From the NCBI RefSeq assembly GCF_000282335.1, contig NZ_AKJM01000042.1, positions 1 to 42,808 on the forward strand: 42,808 nt of DNA, written 5' to 3'. Below the pieces are notes generated by a model, which did not search any database, was not told the DNA's origin, and saw only the letters and a program-made list of their open reading frames with translations. Positions 24,724 to 34,944 of the stretch are shown in pieces (the stretch's first letter is position 1; each line of letters begins with the position of its first letter). The stretch is from Pseudomonas sp. GM48. Its GTDB lineage: Bacteria > Pseudomonadota > Gammaproteobacteria > Pseudomonadales > Pseudomonadaceae. The translations under genes were made by a program, and so were the position numbers.

Positions 24724-24729
24724 TATAAT
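24724..24729 (+). promoter_or_regulatory. Perfect -10 box for the nnr operon
   Basis: TATAAT lies 29 bases before the nnr ATG in the 63-base gap with queG. No good -35 is seen. On the opposite strand AATTATAC at the same place could serve queG, so the two promoters probably overlap. Confidence 0.5.
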
Positions 24730-24757
24730 TCTGCCAGACATCGGAGCCCGAAGACGC

Positions 24758-26257
24758 ATGCCGCACACTAAAGATGAATTACCCGACGTGCTGTACAGCG
24801 CCGCGCAAGTGCGAGGGCTCGATGCGAGCCTGATTGCGGCCGGAACAAAAGGCTTCGAACTGATGCAGCGCGCGGCGCGGGCAACGTGGCGCGCGCTCGT
24901 CCGCCGATGGCCGACGGCGAGCGAACTGAGCGTGCTGGCCGGTCATGGCAACAATGCCGGGGACGGTTATCTGGTGGCGGCGCTGGCCCGGCGCGCCGGC
25001 TGGACGGTGCGGGTGCTGGCGGTGGGGGATCCGCAGCACTTGCAGGGCGACGCGGCGTTGGCCCATGCCGAGGCGCTGTCTGAAAAAGTGGACATCGAGA
25101 CCTGGACTGCACAATCCGGATTGCGCGGCATCGTGCTGGATGCTTTGCTTGGCACCGGGCTGAGTGGCGATGTGCGTGAGCCGTATGCCAGCGCCATCGC
25201 CGCGATCAATGCCAGCGGGCTGCCGGTTGCGGCGGTGGATATCCCTTCAGGGCTGTGTGCCGATACCGGTCGTGTGCTTGGCTGCGCGGTGTGTGCCGAC
25301 CTCACCGTGACGTTCATCGGGTTGAAGCTGGGGATGTTCACCGGCGATGCAGTGAATGTGGTCGGCGAGTTGGTGTTCAACGACTTGCACGCCGATCCGC
25401 AATTGCTTGCGGGCGCTGCAATCACGGCACTCCGCCTGACGGCCGGTAACCTGCCGCGTCCGGCGGCCCGGGCGCCGGCCTCCCATAAAGGCAGATTCGG
25501 CCATGTGCTGCTGATCGGCGGTGATCGTGGTTTCGGGGGGGCAATCCTGTTGAGCGCGCAAAGTGCGCTGCGCAGCGGCGCGGGCATGGTGTCTGTGGCG
25601 ACTCGCAGCGAACATGTCCCGGCCGCTTTGGCCAGAGTGCCCGAGGCAATGGTGCTGGGTACTTCGTCAGCCAATCAGTTGATGGGATTGCTTCAAAAAG
25701 TTTCCGTATTGGTCGTCGGCCCCGGTTTGGGCCAGGCCGCTTGGGGGCGTAGTCTTTTGTCGGCCGCCGCCAACGCGCCGCTGCCGCAAGTCTGGGACGC
25801 GGATGCATTGAACCTGCTGGCCGAAGAGCAGGTGAGCCTGCCCGAGGGCTGCGTAATCACCCCGCATCCGGGGGAAGCTGCACGGTTGCTTGGCATGAGC
25901 ACTGCCGAGGTTCAGGCAGACCGTCCGGCGGCGGCCCTGGCCTTGAGCAAAAAATATACAGCGGTCGTGGTCCTGAAAGGTGCCGGCAGCCTGATCGCCC
26001 ATCCCGATGGGCGCCTGGCGCTGTGTCATCAAGGGCATCCGGCGATGGCTTCTGCCGGATTGGGCGATGTGCTGGCCGGTTTGGTCGGCGCGCTGCTGGC
26101 CCAGGGCATGGCGGCATTCGACGCGGCCTGCCTGGCAGTCTGGCTGCACGCCAATGCGGGTGAACAACTAGGTAAATTGGGCCGTGGGCTGGCGGCTAGT
26201 GATCTTATTCCAGCCATTCGTCAGTTGTTGGAGGAGCAAGCCCCGTGTCTGAAGTAA
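24758..26257 (+). CDS. nnr: Bifunctional NAD(P)H-hydrate epimerase / ADP-dependent dehydratase
   Basis: A 499-aa cytoplasmic repair enzyme for NADH and NADPH damaged by hydration. The N-terminal YjeF domain (about 10-215) epimerises the hydrate: AGHGNNAGDGYLVAALARRAGW near 62 and DALLGTGLSGD near 128. The C-terminal kinase-like domain (about 235-490) dehydrates it using ADP: KGRFGHVLLIGGDRGFGGAI near 243, VITPHPGEAARL near 367, and the GHPAMASAGLGDVLAG loop near 427, where Asp is catalytic. The ATG at 24758 lies behind the TATAAT box; longer frames to 24500 run through queG and are not used. Its end overlaps the start of tsaE by 13 bases. It is full length. Confidence 0.96.
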   Translation: MPHTKDELPDVLYSAAQVRGLDASLIAAGTKGFELMQRAARATWRALVRRWPTASELSVLAGHGNNAGDGYLVAALARRAGWTVRVLAVGDPQHLQGDAALAHAEALSEKVDIETWTAQSGLRGIVLDALLGTGLSGDVREPYASAIAAINASGLPVAAVDIPSGLCADTGRVLGCAVCADLTVTFIGLKLGMFTGDAVNVVGELVFNDLHADPQLLAGAAITALRLTAGNLPRPAARAPASHKGRFGHVLLIGGDRGFGGAILLSAQSALRSGAGMVSVATRSEHVPAALARVPEAMVLGTSSANQLMGLLQKVSVLVVGPGLGQAAWGRSLLSAAANAPLPQVWDADALNLLAEEQVSLPEGCVITPHPGEAARLLGMSTAEVQADRPAAALALSKKYTAVVVLKGAGSLIAHPDGRLALCHQGHPAMASAGLGDVLAGLVGALLAQGMAAFDAACLAVWLHANAGEQLGKLGRGLAASDLIPAIRQLLEEQAPCLK

Positions 26258-26715
26258 CCCTGTACCTGGCCGATGAGCAGGCCATGAGCGACTTTGGCGC
26301 ACGCATTGCCCGAATCACCCAAGGCCATGGCCTGATCTTCCTTGAGGGCAACCTGGGGATGGGCAAAACCACGTTGTCCCGAGGCATCATCCGCGGTCTG
26401 GGGCATGTCGGGGCGGTAAAAAGTCCGACCTTCACCCTGGTCGAGCCCTATGAGATCGGCGACATTCGCGCTTTCCATTTCGACCTGTATCGCCTGGTCG
26501 ACCCGGAAGAGCTGGAATTCCTCGGTATCCGCGACTACTTCGAAGACGATGCCCTGTGCCTGATCGAGTGGCCCGAGAAAGGTGCAGGCTTTTTGCCAAA
26601 GCCCGACCTGACCATTACCATTAGCCCGCAAGACAGCGGACGTTCGCTGAAAATTTTATCCCAGGGTTCGCGCGGCGAGTCCTGGTGTGCCGCTTTGGCA
26701 TTGGAATCCATATAG
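26245..26715 (+). CDS. tsaE: tRNA t6A synthesis ATPase TsaE
   Basis: A 156-aa P-loop ATPase that works with TsaB and TsaD in making N6-threonylcarbamoyl adenosine at position 37 of tRNAs that read ANN codons. The P-loop is GNLGMGKTT (35-43), followed by SPTFTLVEPY (near 60) and the FHFDLYRL and LIEWPEK segments. The start is GTG inside the last 13 bases of nnr, with GGAGGAG in nnr as ribosome site (GTTGGAGGAGCAAGC before GTG). Its TAG stop sits directly against the first ATG of amiB, so the three genes are tightly coupled. Confidence 0.96.
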   Translation: MSEVTLYLADEQAMSDFGARIARITQGHGLIFLEGNLGMGKTTLSRGIIRGLGHVGAVKSPTFTLVEPYEIGDIRAFHFDLYRLVDPEELEFLGIRDYFEDDALCLIEWPEKGAGFLPKPDLTITISPQDSGRSLKILSQGSRGESWCAALALESI

Positions 26716-28152
26716 ATGATGGGGTTAGGTATGCGCTTTCGCGCGTTGGTTGCTGCCGTAGGGGTGTTGTTTCTGGCGGTGACCGTCGACGCTGTGGCCG
26801 ATACGAAGGTCAACAGTGTTCGTCTGTGGCGGGCACCGGACAACACGCGACTGGTGTTTGACCTGACCGGCCCGGTGCAACACAGCGTCTTTACCCTGAC
26901 GGCACCGGATCGCCTGGTCATCGACATCAATGGCGCGACCCTCGGTGCGCCGCTCAACGTCAACACTTCGAACACCCCGATTACCGCCATGCGCTCGGCT
27001 CAACGCACGCCGACCGACCTGCGGGTGGTCATCGACCTGAAAAAGGCCGTGACGCCAAAAAGCTTCTCCCTGGCGCCGAATGCCCAGTACGGCAACCGGT
27101 TGGTGGTCGATCTGTTCGATAACGCCGCAGATGCCGCTCCACCTCCACCTCCAGCACCTGCACCCTCGGTCGCCACGGTGCCCGCCGTGCCGGTAACGCC
27201 TGCGGAGCCTGCAATCAAGCTGCCACCGGCCCCGGCCGGCAAGCGCGACATCGTTGTGGTGATCGACGCCGGACACGGTGGCGAAGACCCGGGTGCATCG
27301 GGTTCTCGCGGTCAACGCGAGAAAGACGTGGTGTTGCAGATCGCCCGCGAAACGCAGCGCCAGATCAGCGGCATGAAAGGCTTCCGCGCCGAACTGACCC
27401 GTACCGGCGACTACTTCATTCCATTGCGCGGTCGTACCGAAATTGCCCGCAAGAAAGGCGCCGACCTGTTCGTCTCGATCCACGCCGACGCCGCGCCTTC
27501 TGCTGCCGCTTTCGGTGCCTCGGTGTTTGCCCTGTCCGATCGCGGTGCAACGTCGGAGACGGCCCGCTGGCTGGCCGACAGCGAAAACCGTTCCGACCTG
27601 ATCGGTGGTGCCGGCAACGTCAGCCTCGATGACAAGGACCGCATGCTCGCCGGCGTGCTGCTCGACCTGTCGATGACCGCATCCCTGACATCCAGCCTGA
27701 ACGTTGGCCAGAAAGTGCTGAGCAACATTGGCCGGGTTACGCCACTGCACAAGCAGCGGGTCGAGCAGGCCGGGTTCATGGTGCTGAAGTCGCCGGATAT
27801 TCCGTCGATCCTGGTCGAAACCGGGTTCATCTCCAACGCCAACGAAGCTTCGAAGCTCGCGGCATCGAACCACCAGCAGGCGTTGGCGCGTTCGATCAGC
27901 AGCGGTGTGCGCCAGTTCTTCCAGCAGAACCCGCCGCCGGGCACTTACATTGCCTGGCTGCGCGACTCCGGCAAGATTGTGCAGGGGCCACGTGACCATC
28001 GCGTCAACCCGGGCGAGACCCTGGCGATGATCGCCGTGCGTTACCAGGTATCGCCGGCCACCCTGCGCAGCGCCAACAACCTGTCGAGCGATGAGCTCAA
28101 GATCGGTCAGCACCTGACCATTCCGGGCACTGAACTGGCGGCCAAAGAATGA
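26716..28152 (+). CDS. amiB: N-acetylmuramoyl-L-alanine amidase AmiB
   Basis: A 478-aa periplasmic zinc amidase that splits septal peptidoglycan during daughter-cell separation. A signal peptide covers about residues 1-29. An AMIN domain (about 33-135) targets it to the septum, a Pro/Ala linker follows, then the Amidase_3 domain (about 180-395) with zinc ligands expected in [10 protein letters not shown] (His187), GQREKDV and SIHADA, and the catalytic Glu in [10 protein letters not shown] LysM motif (428-471) at the end binds peptidoglycan. Two starts are possible: ATG 26716, which abuts the tsaE stop, or ATG 26731, which has GGGG 7 bases before it and gives a more typical signal peptide. The stop overlaps the mutL start (ATGA). 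Confidence 0.96.
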   Translation: MMGLGMRFRALVAAVGVLFLAVTVDAVADTKVNSVRLWRAPDNTRLVFDLTGPVQHSVFTLTAPDRLVIDINGATLGAPLNVNTSNTPITAMRSAQRTPTDLRVVIDLKKAVTPKSFSLAPNAQYGNRLVVDLFDNAADAAPPPPPAPAPSVATVPAVPVTPAEPAIKLPPAPAGKRDIVVVIDAGHGGEDPGASGSRGQREKDVVLQIARETQRQISGMKGFRAELTRTGDYFIPLRGRTEIARKKGADLFVSIHADAAPSAAAFGASVFALSDRGATSETARWLADSENRSDLIGGAGNVSLDDKDRMLAGVLLDLSMTASLTSSLNVGQKVLSNIGRVTPLHKQRVEQAGFMVLKSPDIPSILVETGFISNANEASKLAASNHQQALARSISSGVRQFFQQNPPPGTYIAWLRDSGKIVQGPRDHRVNPGETLAMIAVRYQVSPATLRSANNLSSDELKIGQHLTIPGTELAAKE

Positions 28153-30059
28153 ATCAGGTCGTGAACAACAGCGCTCGCATCGAGCTGCTCAGCCCACGGT
28201 TGGCGAACCAGATTGCCGCAGGTGAGGTGGTTGAACGCCCGGCGTCGGTGATCAAGGAACTGCTGGAAAACAGCCTCGACTCCGGTGCCAGACGCATCGA
28301 TGTCGATGTGGAGCAGGGCGGCGTCAAGCTGCTGCGGGTGCGTGACGATGGCAGCGGCATTTCCGCCGATGACCTGCCGCTGGCCCTGGCCCGTCACGCC
28401 ACCAGCAAAATCCGCAACCTGGAGGACCTCGAACAGGTCATGAGCCTGGGGTTTCGCGGTGAAGCCCTGGCATCGATCAGCTCTGTCGCGCGCCTGACCC
28501 TGACCTCGCGCACCCGTGACGCCGATCAGGCCTGGCAGGTCGAGACCGAGGGCCGGGACATGGCGCCCCGCGTGCAGCCTGCGGCCCACCCAGTGGGTAC
28601 TTCGGTTGAAGTGCGCGACCTGTTCTTCAACACACCGGCGCGACGCAAGTTTCTCAAAAGCGAAAAAACCGAATTCGATCACCTGCAGGAAGTGATCAGG
28701 CGTCTGGCCCTGGCGCGCTTCGATGTGGCATTCCATCTGCGCCACAACGGCAAGACCATCCTCAGCCTGCACGAGGCCCACGACGATGCGGCCCGTGCCC
28801 GGCGCGTGGCGGCGATCTGTGGCCCGGGCTTCCTGGAGCAGGCATTGCCGATCGAAATCGAGCGCAATGGCCTGCATCTATGGGGCTGGGTTGGTTTGCC
28901 GACCTTCAACCGCAGCCAGGCGGATCTGCAGTATTTCTTCGTCAATGGCCGTGCGGTGCGCGACAAACTGGTGGCCCACGCAGTGCGCCAGGCCTATCGC
29001 GACGTGCTGTTCAACGGTCGGCACCCGACCTTCGTACTGTTTTTCGAGGTCGATCCGACCGGCGTCGACGTCAACGTGCACCCGACCAAGCACGAAGTGC
29101 GCTTCCGTGAAGGGCGCATGGTTCACGATTTCCTCTACGGCACCTTGCACCGTGCCTTGGGCGATGTGCGACCGGATGATCATCTGGCGGCGCCGGTTGC
29201 CACGGCCATCGTCCGGCCTACCGGCCTCGAAGCCGGTGAATTCGGACCCCAGGGCGAAATGCGCCTGGCCGCCAATGCGTTGCTGGAGCAGCCTCAGGCT
29301 CAGCCGTCGTTCAATCCGCCGGCAGGTTCGGGAGCTGGCGCGGGTTATCAGTATCAATACACTCCGCGTCCGCAGTCCGGTGTTCCAGTTGCCGAAGCGC
29401 AGGCCGCTTATCGCGAGTTTTTTGCGCCGCTGCCCGAGGCCAATGCCGTCGCGCTGCCGGCCGGACAGGACGACATCCCGCCGCTGGGTTATGCGTTGGC
29501 ACAACTCAAGGGCATCTACATCCTTTCGGAAAACGCTCAAGGCCTGGTGCTGGTGGACATGCACGCTGCCCACGAACGGATCATGTACGAGCGTCTGAAA
29601 GTCGCCATGGCCAGCGAAGGCCTGAGCGGCCAGCCGTTGCTGGTGCCGGAGTCCCTGGCCGTCAGTCAGCGTGAAGCCGATTGCGCCGAGGAGCATGTTG
29701 CCTGGTTCCAGCGCCTGGGTTTTGAATTGCAGCGCCTGGGCCCGGAAACCCTGGCGATCCGGCAGATTCCGGCACTGCTCAAGCAGGCCGAGGCCAACCG
29801 GCTGGTCGCCGACGTCCTGGCCGACCTGATGGAATTCGGCACCAGTGACCGCATCCAGGCGCATCTGAACGAGTTGCTCGGGACCATGGCCTGTCACGGC
29901 GCGGTTCGTGCGAATCGGCGTTTGGCCCTGCCGGAAATGAACGCACTGCTGCGTGATATGGAAAACACCGAGCGCAGCGGTCAATGCAACCATGGCCGAC
30001 CGACCTGGACCCAACTGGGGCTGGACGATCTGGACAAACTGTTCTTGCGCGGTCGTTGA
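28149..30059 (+). CDS. mutL: DNA mismatch repair protein MutL with endonuclease motif
   Basis: A 636-aa GHKL ATPase that links MutS recognition to strand incision. The N-terminal ATPase has [20 protein letters not shown] (27-46), DDGSGI (near 72) and GFRGEAL (near 98). A Pro/Ala/Gln-rich linker spans about 370-450. The C-terminal domain carries DMHA(X)2E(X)4E (Asp470 to Glu481), the metal-binding motif of nicking MutL proteins, expected in Pseudomonas, which lacks MutH and Dam. The CHGAVRANR segment near 581 is the second conserved block of the endonuclease domain. The ATG overlaps the amiB stop by four bases, and the stop overlaps the miaA start. Confidence 0.98.
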   Translation: MNQVVNNSARIELLSPRLANQIAAGEVVERPASVIKELLENSLDSGARRIDVDVEQGGVKLLRVRDDGSGISADDLPLALARHATSKIRNLEDLEQVMSLGFRGEALASISSVARLTLTSRTRDADQAWQVETEGRDMAPRVQPAAHPVGTSVEVRDLFFNTPARRKFLKSEKTEFDHLQEVIRRLALARFDVAFHLRHNGKTILSLHEAHDDAARARRVAAICGPGFLEQALPIEIERNGLHLWGWVGLPTFNRSQADLQYFFVNGRAVRDKLVAHAVRQAYRDVLFNGRHPTFVLFFEVDPTGVDVNVHPTKHEVRFREGRMVHDFLYGTLHRALGDVRPDDHLAAPVATAIVRPTGLEAGEFGPQGEMRLAANALLEQPQAQPSFNPPAGSGAGAGYQYQYTPRPQSGVPVAEAQAAYREFFAPLPEANAVALPAGQDDIPPLGYALAQLKGIYILSENAQGLVLVDMHAAHERIMYERLKVAMASEGLSGQPLLVPESLAVSQREADCAEEHVAWFQRLGFELQRLGPETLAIRQIPALLKQAEANRLVADVLADLMEFGTSDRIQAHLNELLGTMACHGAVRANRRLALPEMNALLRDMENTERSGQCNHGRPTWTQLGLDDLDKLFLRGR

Positions 30060-31030
30060 TGAGCCAGCTCCCACCTGCGATTTTCCTGATGGGCCCGACC
30101 GCCGCCGGCAAGACCGACCTGGCCATCGAACTCAGCAAAGTCTTGCCTTGCGAGCTGATCAGCGTCGATTCGGCGCTGGTCTACCGTGGCATGGACATCG
30201 GCACCGCCAAGCCTTCCAAAGAGCTGCTGGCGCAATATCCGCATCGTCTGATCGATATTCTCGATCCGGCCGAAAGCTATTCGGCTGCGGATTTCCGCCG
30301 TGACGCCCTGGAGGCCATGGCCGATATCACCGCACGCGGAAAAATACCGCTGCTGGTGGGCGGCACCATGCTCTATTACAAGGCTTTGGTTGAAGGTCTG
30401 GCCGATATGCCCGCGGCCGATCCCGATGTTCGCGCGCAAATCGAAGAAGAGGCTGCACGCCTTGGCTGGCAAGCTTTGCACGAGCAATTGGCAGTGATCG
30501 ATCCGGAGTCTGCGGCGCGGATCCACCCGAACGATCCCCAGCGCCTCAGTCGAGCGCTGGAAGTTTATCGTGTCAGTGGTCAAAGCATGACTGCCCTGCG
30601 TTTGCAACAATCTGCGCAAAGTACTGAAGCAGCCGCTTCGGGACGGCAACAATTGCCCTATACTGTCGCGAACTTGGCCATTGCCCCGGCAAATCGCCAG
30701 GTACTGCACGAGCGAATTAAACAAAGATTCACTTTAATGTTGGAACAGGGATTCATTGACGAGGTCGTAGCCCTGCGTAAAAGAGGTGACCTGCATGTCG
30801 GGTTGCCGTCTATACGTGCAGTAGGATACCGCCAAGTCTGGGACTACCTGGATGGCAAGCTGACGTCAGCCGAGATGCAGGAGCGTGGAATCATTGCCAC
30901 GCGCCAATTGGCGAAACGCCAGTTCACCTGGCTGCGCAGTTGGGCTGATCTGCATTGGCTGGACAGTCTGGATTGCGACAATCTGCCACGCGCCTTGAAA
31001 TACCTGGGGACCATCTCCATATTGAGCTGA
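30059..31030 (+). CDS. miaA: tRNA dimethylallyltransferase MiaA
   Basis: A 323-aa enzyme that adds a dimethylallyl group to adenosine 37 of tRNAs reading UNN codons. The P-loop GPTAAGKT is at 12-19; the [19 protein letters not shown] segment near 36-54 and the [15 protein letters not shown] segment near 65-79 are the usual substrate-binding blocks. [14 protein letters not shown] near 250 and [13 protein letters not shown] near 281 complete the family pattern. The ATG overlaps the mutL stop by one base (TGATG). Longer in-frame starts lie inside mutL. It lies just before hfq, as in most gamma-proteobacteria; hfq has its own ribosome site and probably an additional promoter in the 93-base gap. 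Confidence 0.98.
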   Translation: MSQLPPAIFLMGPTAAGKTDLAIELSKVLPCELISVDSALVYRGMDIGTAKPSKELLAQYPHRLIDILDPAESYSAADFRRDALEAMADITARGKIPLLVGGTMLYYKALVEGLADMPAADPDVRAQIEEEAARLGWQALHEQLAVIDPESAARIHPNDPQRLSRALEVYRVSGQSMTALRLQQSAQSTEAAASGRQQLPYTVANLAIAPANRQVLHERIKQRFTLMLEQGFIDEVVALRKRGDLHVGLPSIRAVGYRQVWDYLDGKLTSAEMQERGIIATRQLAKRQFTWLRSWADLHWLDSLDCDNLPRALKYLGTISILS

Positions 31031-31123
31031 GTCCTTGCAATTGCCGTCTATCCTTGGGGGTGTGACGGCCCAAGCCATCTGTTTACCTATTTTTTATATT
31101 GAATCCTTAAAGGAGTGCGGCAC

Positions 31124-31384
31124 ATGTCAAAAGGGCATTCGCTACAAGACCCTTACTTGAATACTTTACGTAAAGAGAAAGTTGGGGTGTCCATCTACCT
31201 GGTCAACGGTATCAAACTGCAAGGCACGATCGAGTCTTTCGACCAGTTCGTCATCCTGCTGAAAAACACCGTTAGCCAGATGGTTTACAAACACGCTATC
31301 TCTACAGTAGTGCCGGTTCGTCCAATTCGTCTGCCTAGCGCAACCGAATCCGATGCAGGTGATGCTGAGCCAGGTAACGCCTGA
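31124..31384 (+). CDS. hfq: RNA chaperone Hfq
   Basis: An 86-aa Sm-like protein that forms hexamer rings and pairs small RNAs with mRNAs; in Pseudomonas it also works with Crc in carbon catabolite control. The proximal-face residues Gln8, Phe42 and the Tyr55-Lys56-His57 motif are all present. The C-terminal tail after residue 66 is short and acidic, as is usual in Pseudomonas. AGGAG lies 8 bases before ATG 31124; an earlier in-frame codon at 31115 overlaps that site and is rejected. The gap before it holds an A/T-rich stretch (31088-31100) that may contain a promoter. Confidence 0.99.
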   Translation: MSKGHSLQDPYLNTLRKEKVGVSIYLVNGIKLQGTIESFDQFVILLKNTVSQMVYKHAISTVVPVRPIRLPSATESDAGDAEPGNA

Positions 31385-31396
31385 TAGGAGTCTCCT

Positions 31397-32698
31397 TTGT
31401 TCTTTGAGCGCCACGGTGGTGGTGAACGAGCCATTCTCGTTCACTTGGATGGTCAGGACCCTGAGGCGCGCGAAGATCCGCAGGAGTTTCAGGAGCTGGC
31501 AATTTCGGCTGGCGCCGAGACCGTCGCGTTTTTCAACGTGCCGCGTCATCGGCCAACCGCCAAAACCCTGATCAGCAGCGGCAAGGTCGAAGAGTTGCGC
31601 GACCTGGTCCAGGCCGAACAGGTCGATCTGGTGATTTTCAATCACATCCTCACGCCCAGTCAGGAACGTAACCTCGAACGCATTTTCGAGTGTCGCGTGA
31701 TCGACCGCACGGGTTTGATTCTCGATATCTTCGCCCAACGCGCCCGCACCCATGAAGGCAAGCTCCAGGTCGAACTGGCCCAGCTTGAGCACATGAGTAC
31801 GCGGCTGGTTCGCGGCTGGACTCACCTTGAACGGCAGAAAGGCGGTATCGGCCTGCGCGGTCCGGGTGAAACCCAGCTGGAAACCGACCGGCGCCTGTTG
31901 CGGGTTCGCCTGCGGCAGATCAAGGGACGCCTGGAAAAGGTCCGCAGCCAGCGTGAGCAATCGCGCCGTGGCCGTAAACGAGCGGACATTCCGACGGTTT
32001 CGCTGGTGGGTTATACCAACGCCGGCAAATCGACGCTGTTCAACTCGGTAACCGATTCCGAAGTCTTCGCGGCTGACCAGTTGTTCGCCACCCTCGACCC
32101 GACCTTGCGCCGGCTCGAACTCGATGACCTCGGTCCGATCGTGCTGGCTGACACCGTGGGTTTCATTCGCCACTTGCCGCACAAGCTGGTCGAGGCTTTT
32201 CGGGCTACGCTCGAAGAGTCGAGCAACTCCGACCTGCTGCTGCACGTGATCGACTCCCATGAACCCGAGCGTATGGCCCAGATTGAACAGGTCATGGTGG
32301 TACTCGGAGAGATCGGGGCTCAAGACTTGCCGATCCTGGAGGTCTATAACAAACTCGATTTGCTCGAGGGCGTGGAGCCGCAGATCCAGCGCGATGCCGA
32401 TGGCAAACCGCAGCGGGTCTGGCTTTCGGCGAAAGATGGTACAGGCCTGGACCTGCTCAAGCAGGCTGTGGCCGAGCTGCTTGGCGATGAGTTGTTTGTC
32501 GGGACCTTGCGCTTGCCGAATCGATTTGCTCGACTGCGTGCGCAGTTTTTCGAACTCGGTGCAGTACAGAAAGAAGAACACGATGACGAAGGCATCAGTT
32601 TACTGGCCGTTCGTTTGCCACGAGCCGAATTGAATCGGCTGGTGAGCCGCGAAGGTTTGCAACCGATGGAATTCATCGAGCAACACACTTTGCAATAA
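31397..32698 (+). CDS. hflX: Ribosome-associated GTPase HflX
   Basis: A 433-aa GTPase that binds the 50S subunit and splits stalled ribosomes. The N-terminal domain contains the glycine-rich GGIGLRGPGETQLETDRR segment near 150-167, a hallmark of the family. The GTPase domain has the P-loop GYTNAGKSTLFN near 205, DTVGFIRHLP near 253 and NKLD near 318. The start is TTG at 31397 with AGGAG 6 bases before it, giving the expected first residues FFERHGGGERA. It follows hfq by 12 bases and is surely co-transcribed with it. Confidence 0.97.
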   Translation: MFFERHGGGERAILVHLDGQDPEAREDPQEFQELAISAGAETVAFFNVPRHRPTAKTLISSGKVEELRDLVQAEQVDLVIFNHILTPSQERNLERIFECRVIDRTGLILDIFAQRARTHEGKLQVELAQLEHMSTRLVRGWTHLERQKGGIGLRGPGETQLETDRRLLRVRLRQIKGRLEKVRSQREQSRRGRKRADIPTVSLVGYTNAGKSTLFNSVTDSEVFAADQLFATLDPTLRRLELDDLGPIVLADTVGFIRHLPHKLVEAFRATLEESSNSDLLLHVIDSHEPERMAQIEQVMVVLGEIGAQDLPILEVYNKLDLLEGVEPQIQRDADGKPQRVWLSAKDGTGLDLLKQAVAELLGDELFVGTLRLPNRFARLRAQFFELGAVQKEEHDDEGISLLAVRLPRAELNRLVSREGLQPMEFIEQHTLQ

Positions 32699-32794
32699 AA
32701 GCCTGAGAAAGCGGTTGTGCCGTGGTGACAGGCATTCTGTAGCATTGGTCGGCGCGCCGTGGGTGCGTCTTTGCTTTATCAGATGGAGAGCGCT

Positions 32795-33967
32795 ATGGCT
32801 TGGAATGAGCCGGGTGGCAACTCGAATAATCAGGATCCTTGGGGTGGCAAGCGTCGTAACAACGGCGACCGCAAGGGACCACCGGATCTCGACGAGGCCT
32901 TCCGAAAGCTGCAGGAAAGCCTGAACGGTTTGTTCGGTGGTGGTAAGAAACGTGGTGGTGACGACGGCGGTGGTCCGGGCAAGAGTGGCGGCTTTGGCGG
33001 CCTGCTCGGCATCGGCCTGGTCGTGCTGGCCGCCGTATGGCTGTACAGCGCGGTCTATGTCGTCGACGAGCAGGAGCAGGCCGTGGTGCTGCGCTTCGGC
33101 AAGTACTACGAAACCGTGGGTCCGGGCCTGAATATCTACTTCCCGCCGATCGACAAAAAGTACCTGGAAAACGTCACGCGTGAGCGTGCCTACACCAAGC
33201 AGGGCCAGATGCTGACTGAAGACGAGAACATCGTCGAAGTGCCGCTGACCGTGCAGTACAAGATCAGCAACCTGCAGGACTTCGTGCTGAGCGTCGACCA
33301 GCCGGAAATCAGCCTGCAGCACGCGACCGACAGCGCCTTGCGCCATGTGGTGGGTTCCACCGCAATGGACCAGGTGCTGACCGAAGGTCGTGAATTGATG
33401 GCCAGCGAAATCAAGGAGCGTCTGCAACGCTTCATGGACACTTACCGTACCGGTATCACCGTTACCCAGGTCAACGTTCAGAGCGCAGCGGCACCGCGTG
33501 AAGTCCAGGAAGCCTTCGATGACGTGATCCGTGCCCGGGAAGACGAGCAACGCTCGCGCAACCAGGCCGAAACCTATGCCAACGGCGTCGTGCCGGAAGC
33601 TCGTGGTCAGGCCCAGCGCATCCTTGAGGATGCCAATGGTTACCGTGACGAAACCGTCTCGCGCGCCAAGGGTGAGGCCGATCGCTTCACCAAGCTGGTC
33701 GCCGAGTACCGCAAGGCACCTGAAGTCACTCGCCAGCGTCTGTACCTGGACACCATGCAGGAAGTCTTCAGCAACACCAGCAAGGTTCTCGTGACCGGCA
33801 ACAAGAACGGCCAGAACAACCTGTTGTACCTGCCGCTGGACAAAATGGTCGAAAGTGGTCGCAACACCAGCGTTCCGGTGACCGGCGCGGCAGCCAGCAG
33901 CAATGAAGCGAATGCGCGTGCGGCAGCAGACCTGCAGCAGCAAGCACGTACCAGGGAGAGTCGCTGA
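32795..33967 (+). CDS. hflK: FtsH protease modulator HflK
   Basis: A 390-aa inner-membrane protein that, with HflC, encloses the FtsH protease and controls access of membrane substrates. A Gly/Asn/Lys-rich cytoplasmic tail (1-66) precedes one membrane helix (about 68-88), then an SPFH/Band 7 domain in the periplasm (VVDEQEQAVVLRFGKYYETV near 89) and a long helical region. ATG 32795 has GGAG 6 bases before it; an in-frame start 36 bases earlier adds residues unlike the family. The stop overlaps the hflC start by one base. A 96-base gap follows hflX. Confidence 0.97.
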   Translation: MAWNEPGGNSNNQDPWGGKRRNNGDRKGPPDLDEAFRKLQESLNGLFGGGKKRGGDDGGGPGKSGGFGGLLGIGLVVLAAVWLYSAVYVVDEQEQAVVLRFGKYYETVGPGLNIYFPPIDKKYLENVTRERAYTKQGQMLTEDENIVEVPLTVQYKISNLQDFVLSVDQPEISLQHATDSALRHVVGSTAMDQVLTEGRELMASEIKERLQRFMDTYRTGITVTQVNVQSAAAPREVQEAFDDVIRAREDEQRSRNQAETYANGVVPEARGQAQRILEDANGYRDETVSRAKGEADRFTKLVAEYRKAPEVTRQRLYLDTMQEVFSNTSKVLVTGNKNGQNNLLYLPLDKMVESGRNTSVPVTGAAASSNEANARAAADLQQQARTRESR

Positions 33968-34836
33968 TGAGCAATAAATCGCTGATCGCCCTTATTGTCG
34001 GTGTCGTCGTGGCGATCGCTGCCTGGAACTGTTTCTACATCGTGGCTCAGACCGAGCGTGCGGTGTTGCTGCAGTTCGGTCGCGTGGTTCAGGCCGATGT
34101 CCAGCCGGGTCTGCATGTGAAGGTGCCTTACGTTAACCAGGTGCGTAAATTCGACGCACGCCTGATGACGCTGGATGCACCGACGCAACGCTTCCTGACG
34201 CTGGAAAAGAAAGCCGTGATGGTCGATGCCTTCGCCAAGTGGCGCGTGAAGGACGCAGAGCGTTTCTACACCGCGACTTCCGGCCTCAAGCAGATCGCCG
34301 ACGAGCGTCTGTCCCGTCGTCTGGAGTCGGGCCTGCGTGACCAGTTCGGTAAGCGCACCTTGCACGAAGTGGTCTCCGGTGAGCGCGATGCGCTGATGGC
34401 TGACATTACTTCTTCGCTGAACAAGATGGCTGAAAAGGAGCTGGGCATCGAAGTTGTCGATGTTCGGGTCAAGACCATCGACCTGCCGAAAGAAGTGAAC
34501 CGCAGTGTGTTCGAGCGTATGAGCACCGAGCGTGAGCGTGAAGCTCGCGAGCACCGCGCCAAGGGTAACGAGCTGGCCGAAGGCATCCGTGCCGACGCCG
34601 ATCGTCAACGCCGCGTGCTGCTGGCTGAAGCCTATCGTGAATCCGAAGAGGTTCGCGGTGACGGTGATGCCCAGGCCGCTGCGATCTACTCCAAGGCCTA
34701 CGGTCAGGATCAGGAGTTCTACGCGTTCTATCGTAGCCTGCGCGCCTACCGTGAAAGCTTCGCGAACAAATCCGACGTCATGGTCCTCGACCCAAGCAGC
34801 GACTTCTTCCACTACCTGGAAAAAGTCAAGCCTTGA
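33967..34836 (+). CDS. hflC: FtsH protease modulator HflC
   Basis: A 289-aa partner of HflK in the SPFH-type cage around FtsH. It has an N-terminal signal-anchor helix (about 5-26), then the SPFH/Band 7 domain starting ALIVGVVVAIAAWNCFYIV-AQTERAVLLQFGRVV, and a coiled helical region with many Glu/Arg pairs (about 180-235). The segment YAFYRSLRAYRESF near 258 is the conserved end block. The ATG overlaps the hflK stop (TGATG). A terminator follows 84 bases downstream. The small DUF2065 gene that I recall after hflC in P. aeruginosa is not present. Confidence 0.97.
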   Translation: MSNKSLIALIVGVVVAIAAWNCFYIVAQTERAVLLQFGRVVQADVQPGLHVKVPYVNQVRKFDARLMTLDAPTQRFLTLEKKAVMVDAFAKWRVKDAERFYTATSGLKQIADERLSRRLESGLRDQFGKRTLHEVVSGERDALMADITSSLNKMAEKELGIEVVDVRVKTIDLPKEVNRSVFERMSTEREREAREHRAKGNELAEGIRADADRQRRVLLAEAYRESEEVRGDGDAQAAAIYSKAYGQDQEFYAFYRSLRAYRESFANKSDVMVLDPSSDFFHYLEKVKP

Positions 34837-34920
34837 TACGACGTTGACCTGAATCCTCCCGCCGGGCGGCTAAAACCTCTGGCGGGGTGATCCTTTGGGA
34901 AAACGTGTGTATGATGCGGC

Positions 34921-34944
34921 AGCCGGGAAATTCCCGGCTTTTTT
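34921..34944 (+). terminator. Terminator of the hfq-hfl operon
   Basis: AGCCGGG and CCCGGCT form a 7-bp stem with an AAATT loop, followed by six T. It stands 84 bases after hflC and stops transcription before hisZ. A TATGAT box lies just before it at 34911-34916; if used, its transcript would begin inside the hairpin, so attenuation is unlikely. Confidence 0.85.

Noticed and set aside
26725..28113. Minus-strand frame of 462 codons opposite amiB
   Set aside because: It is a shadow of amiB codons, with no recognisable domain.
31166..32581. Minus-strand frame of 471 codons opposite hfq and hflX
   Set aside because: It is antisense to two certain genes and follows their codon bias; no start signal.
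34911..34944. Attenuator controlling hisZ
   Set aside because: The TATGAT box is so close that a transcript would start inside the hairpin, and no histidine-rich leader peptide is present.
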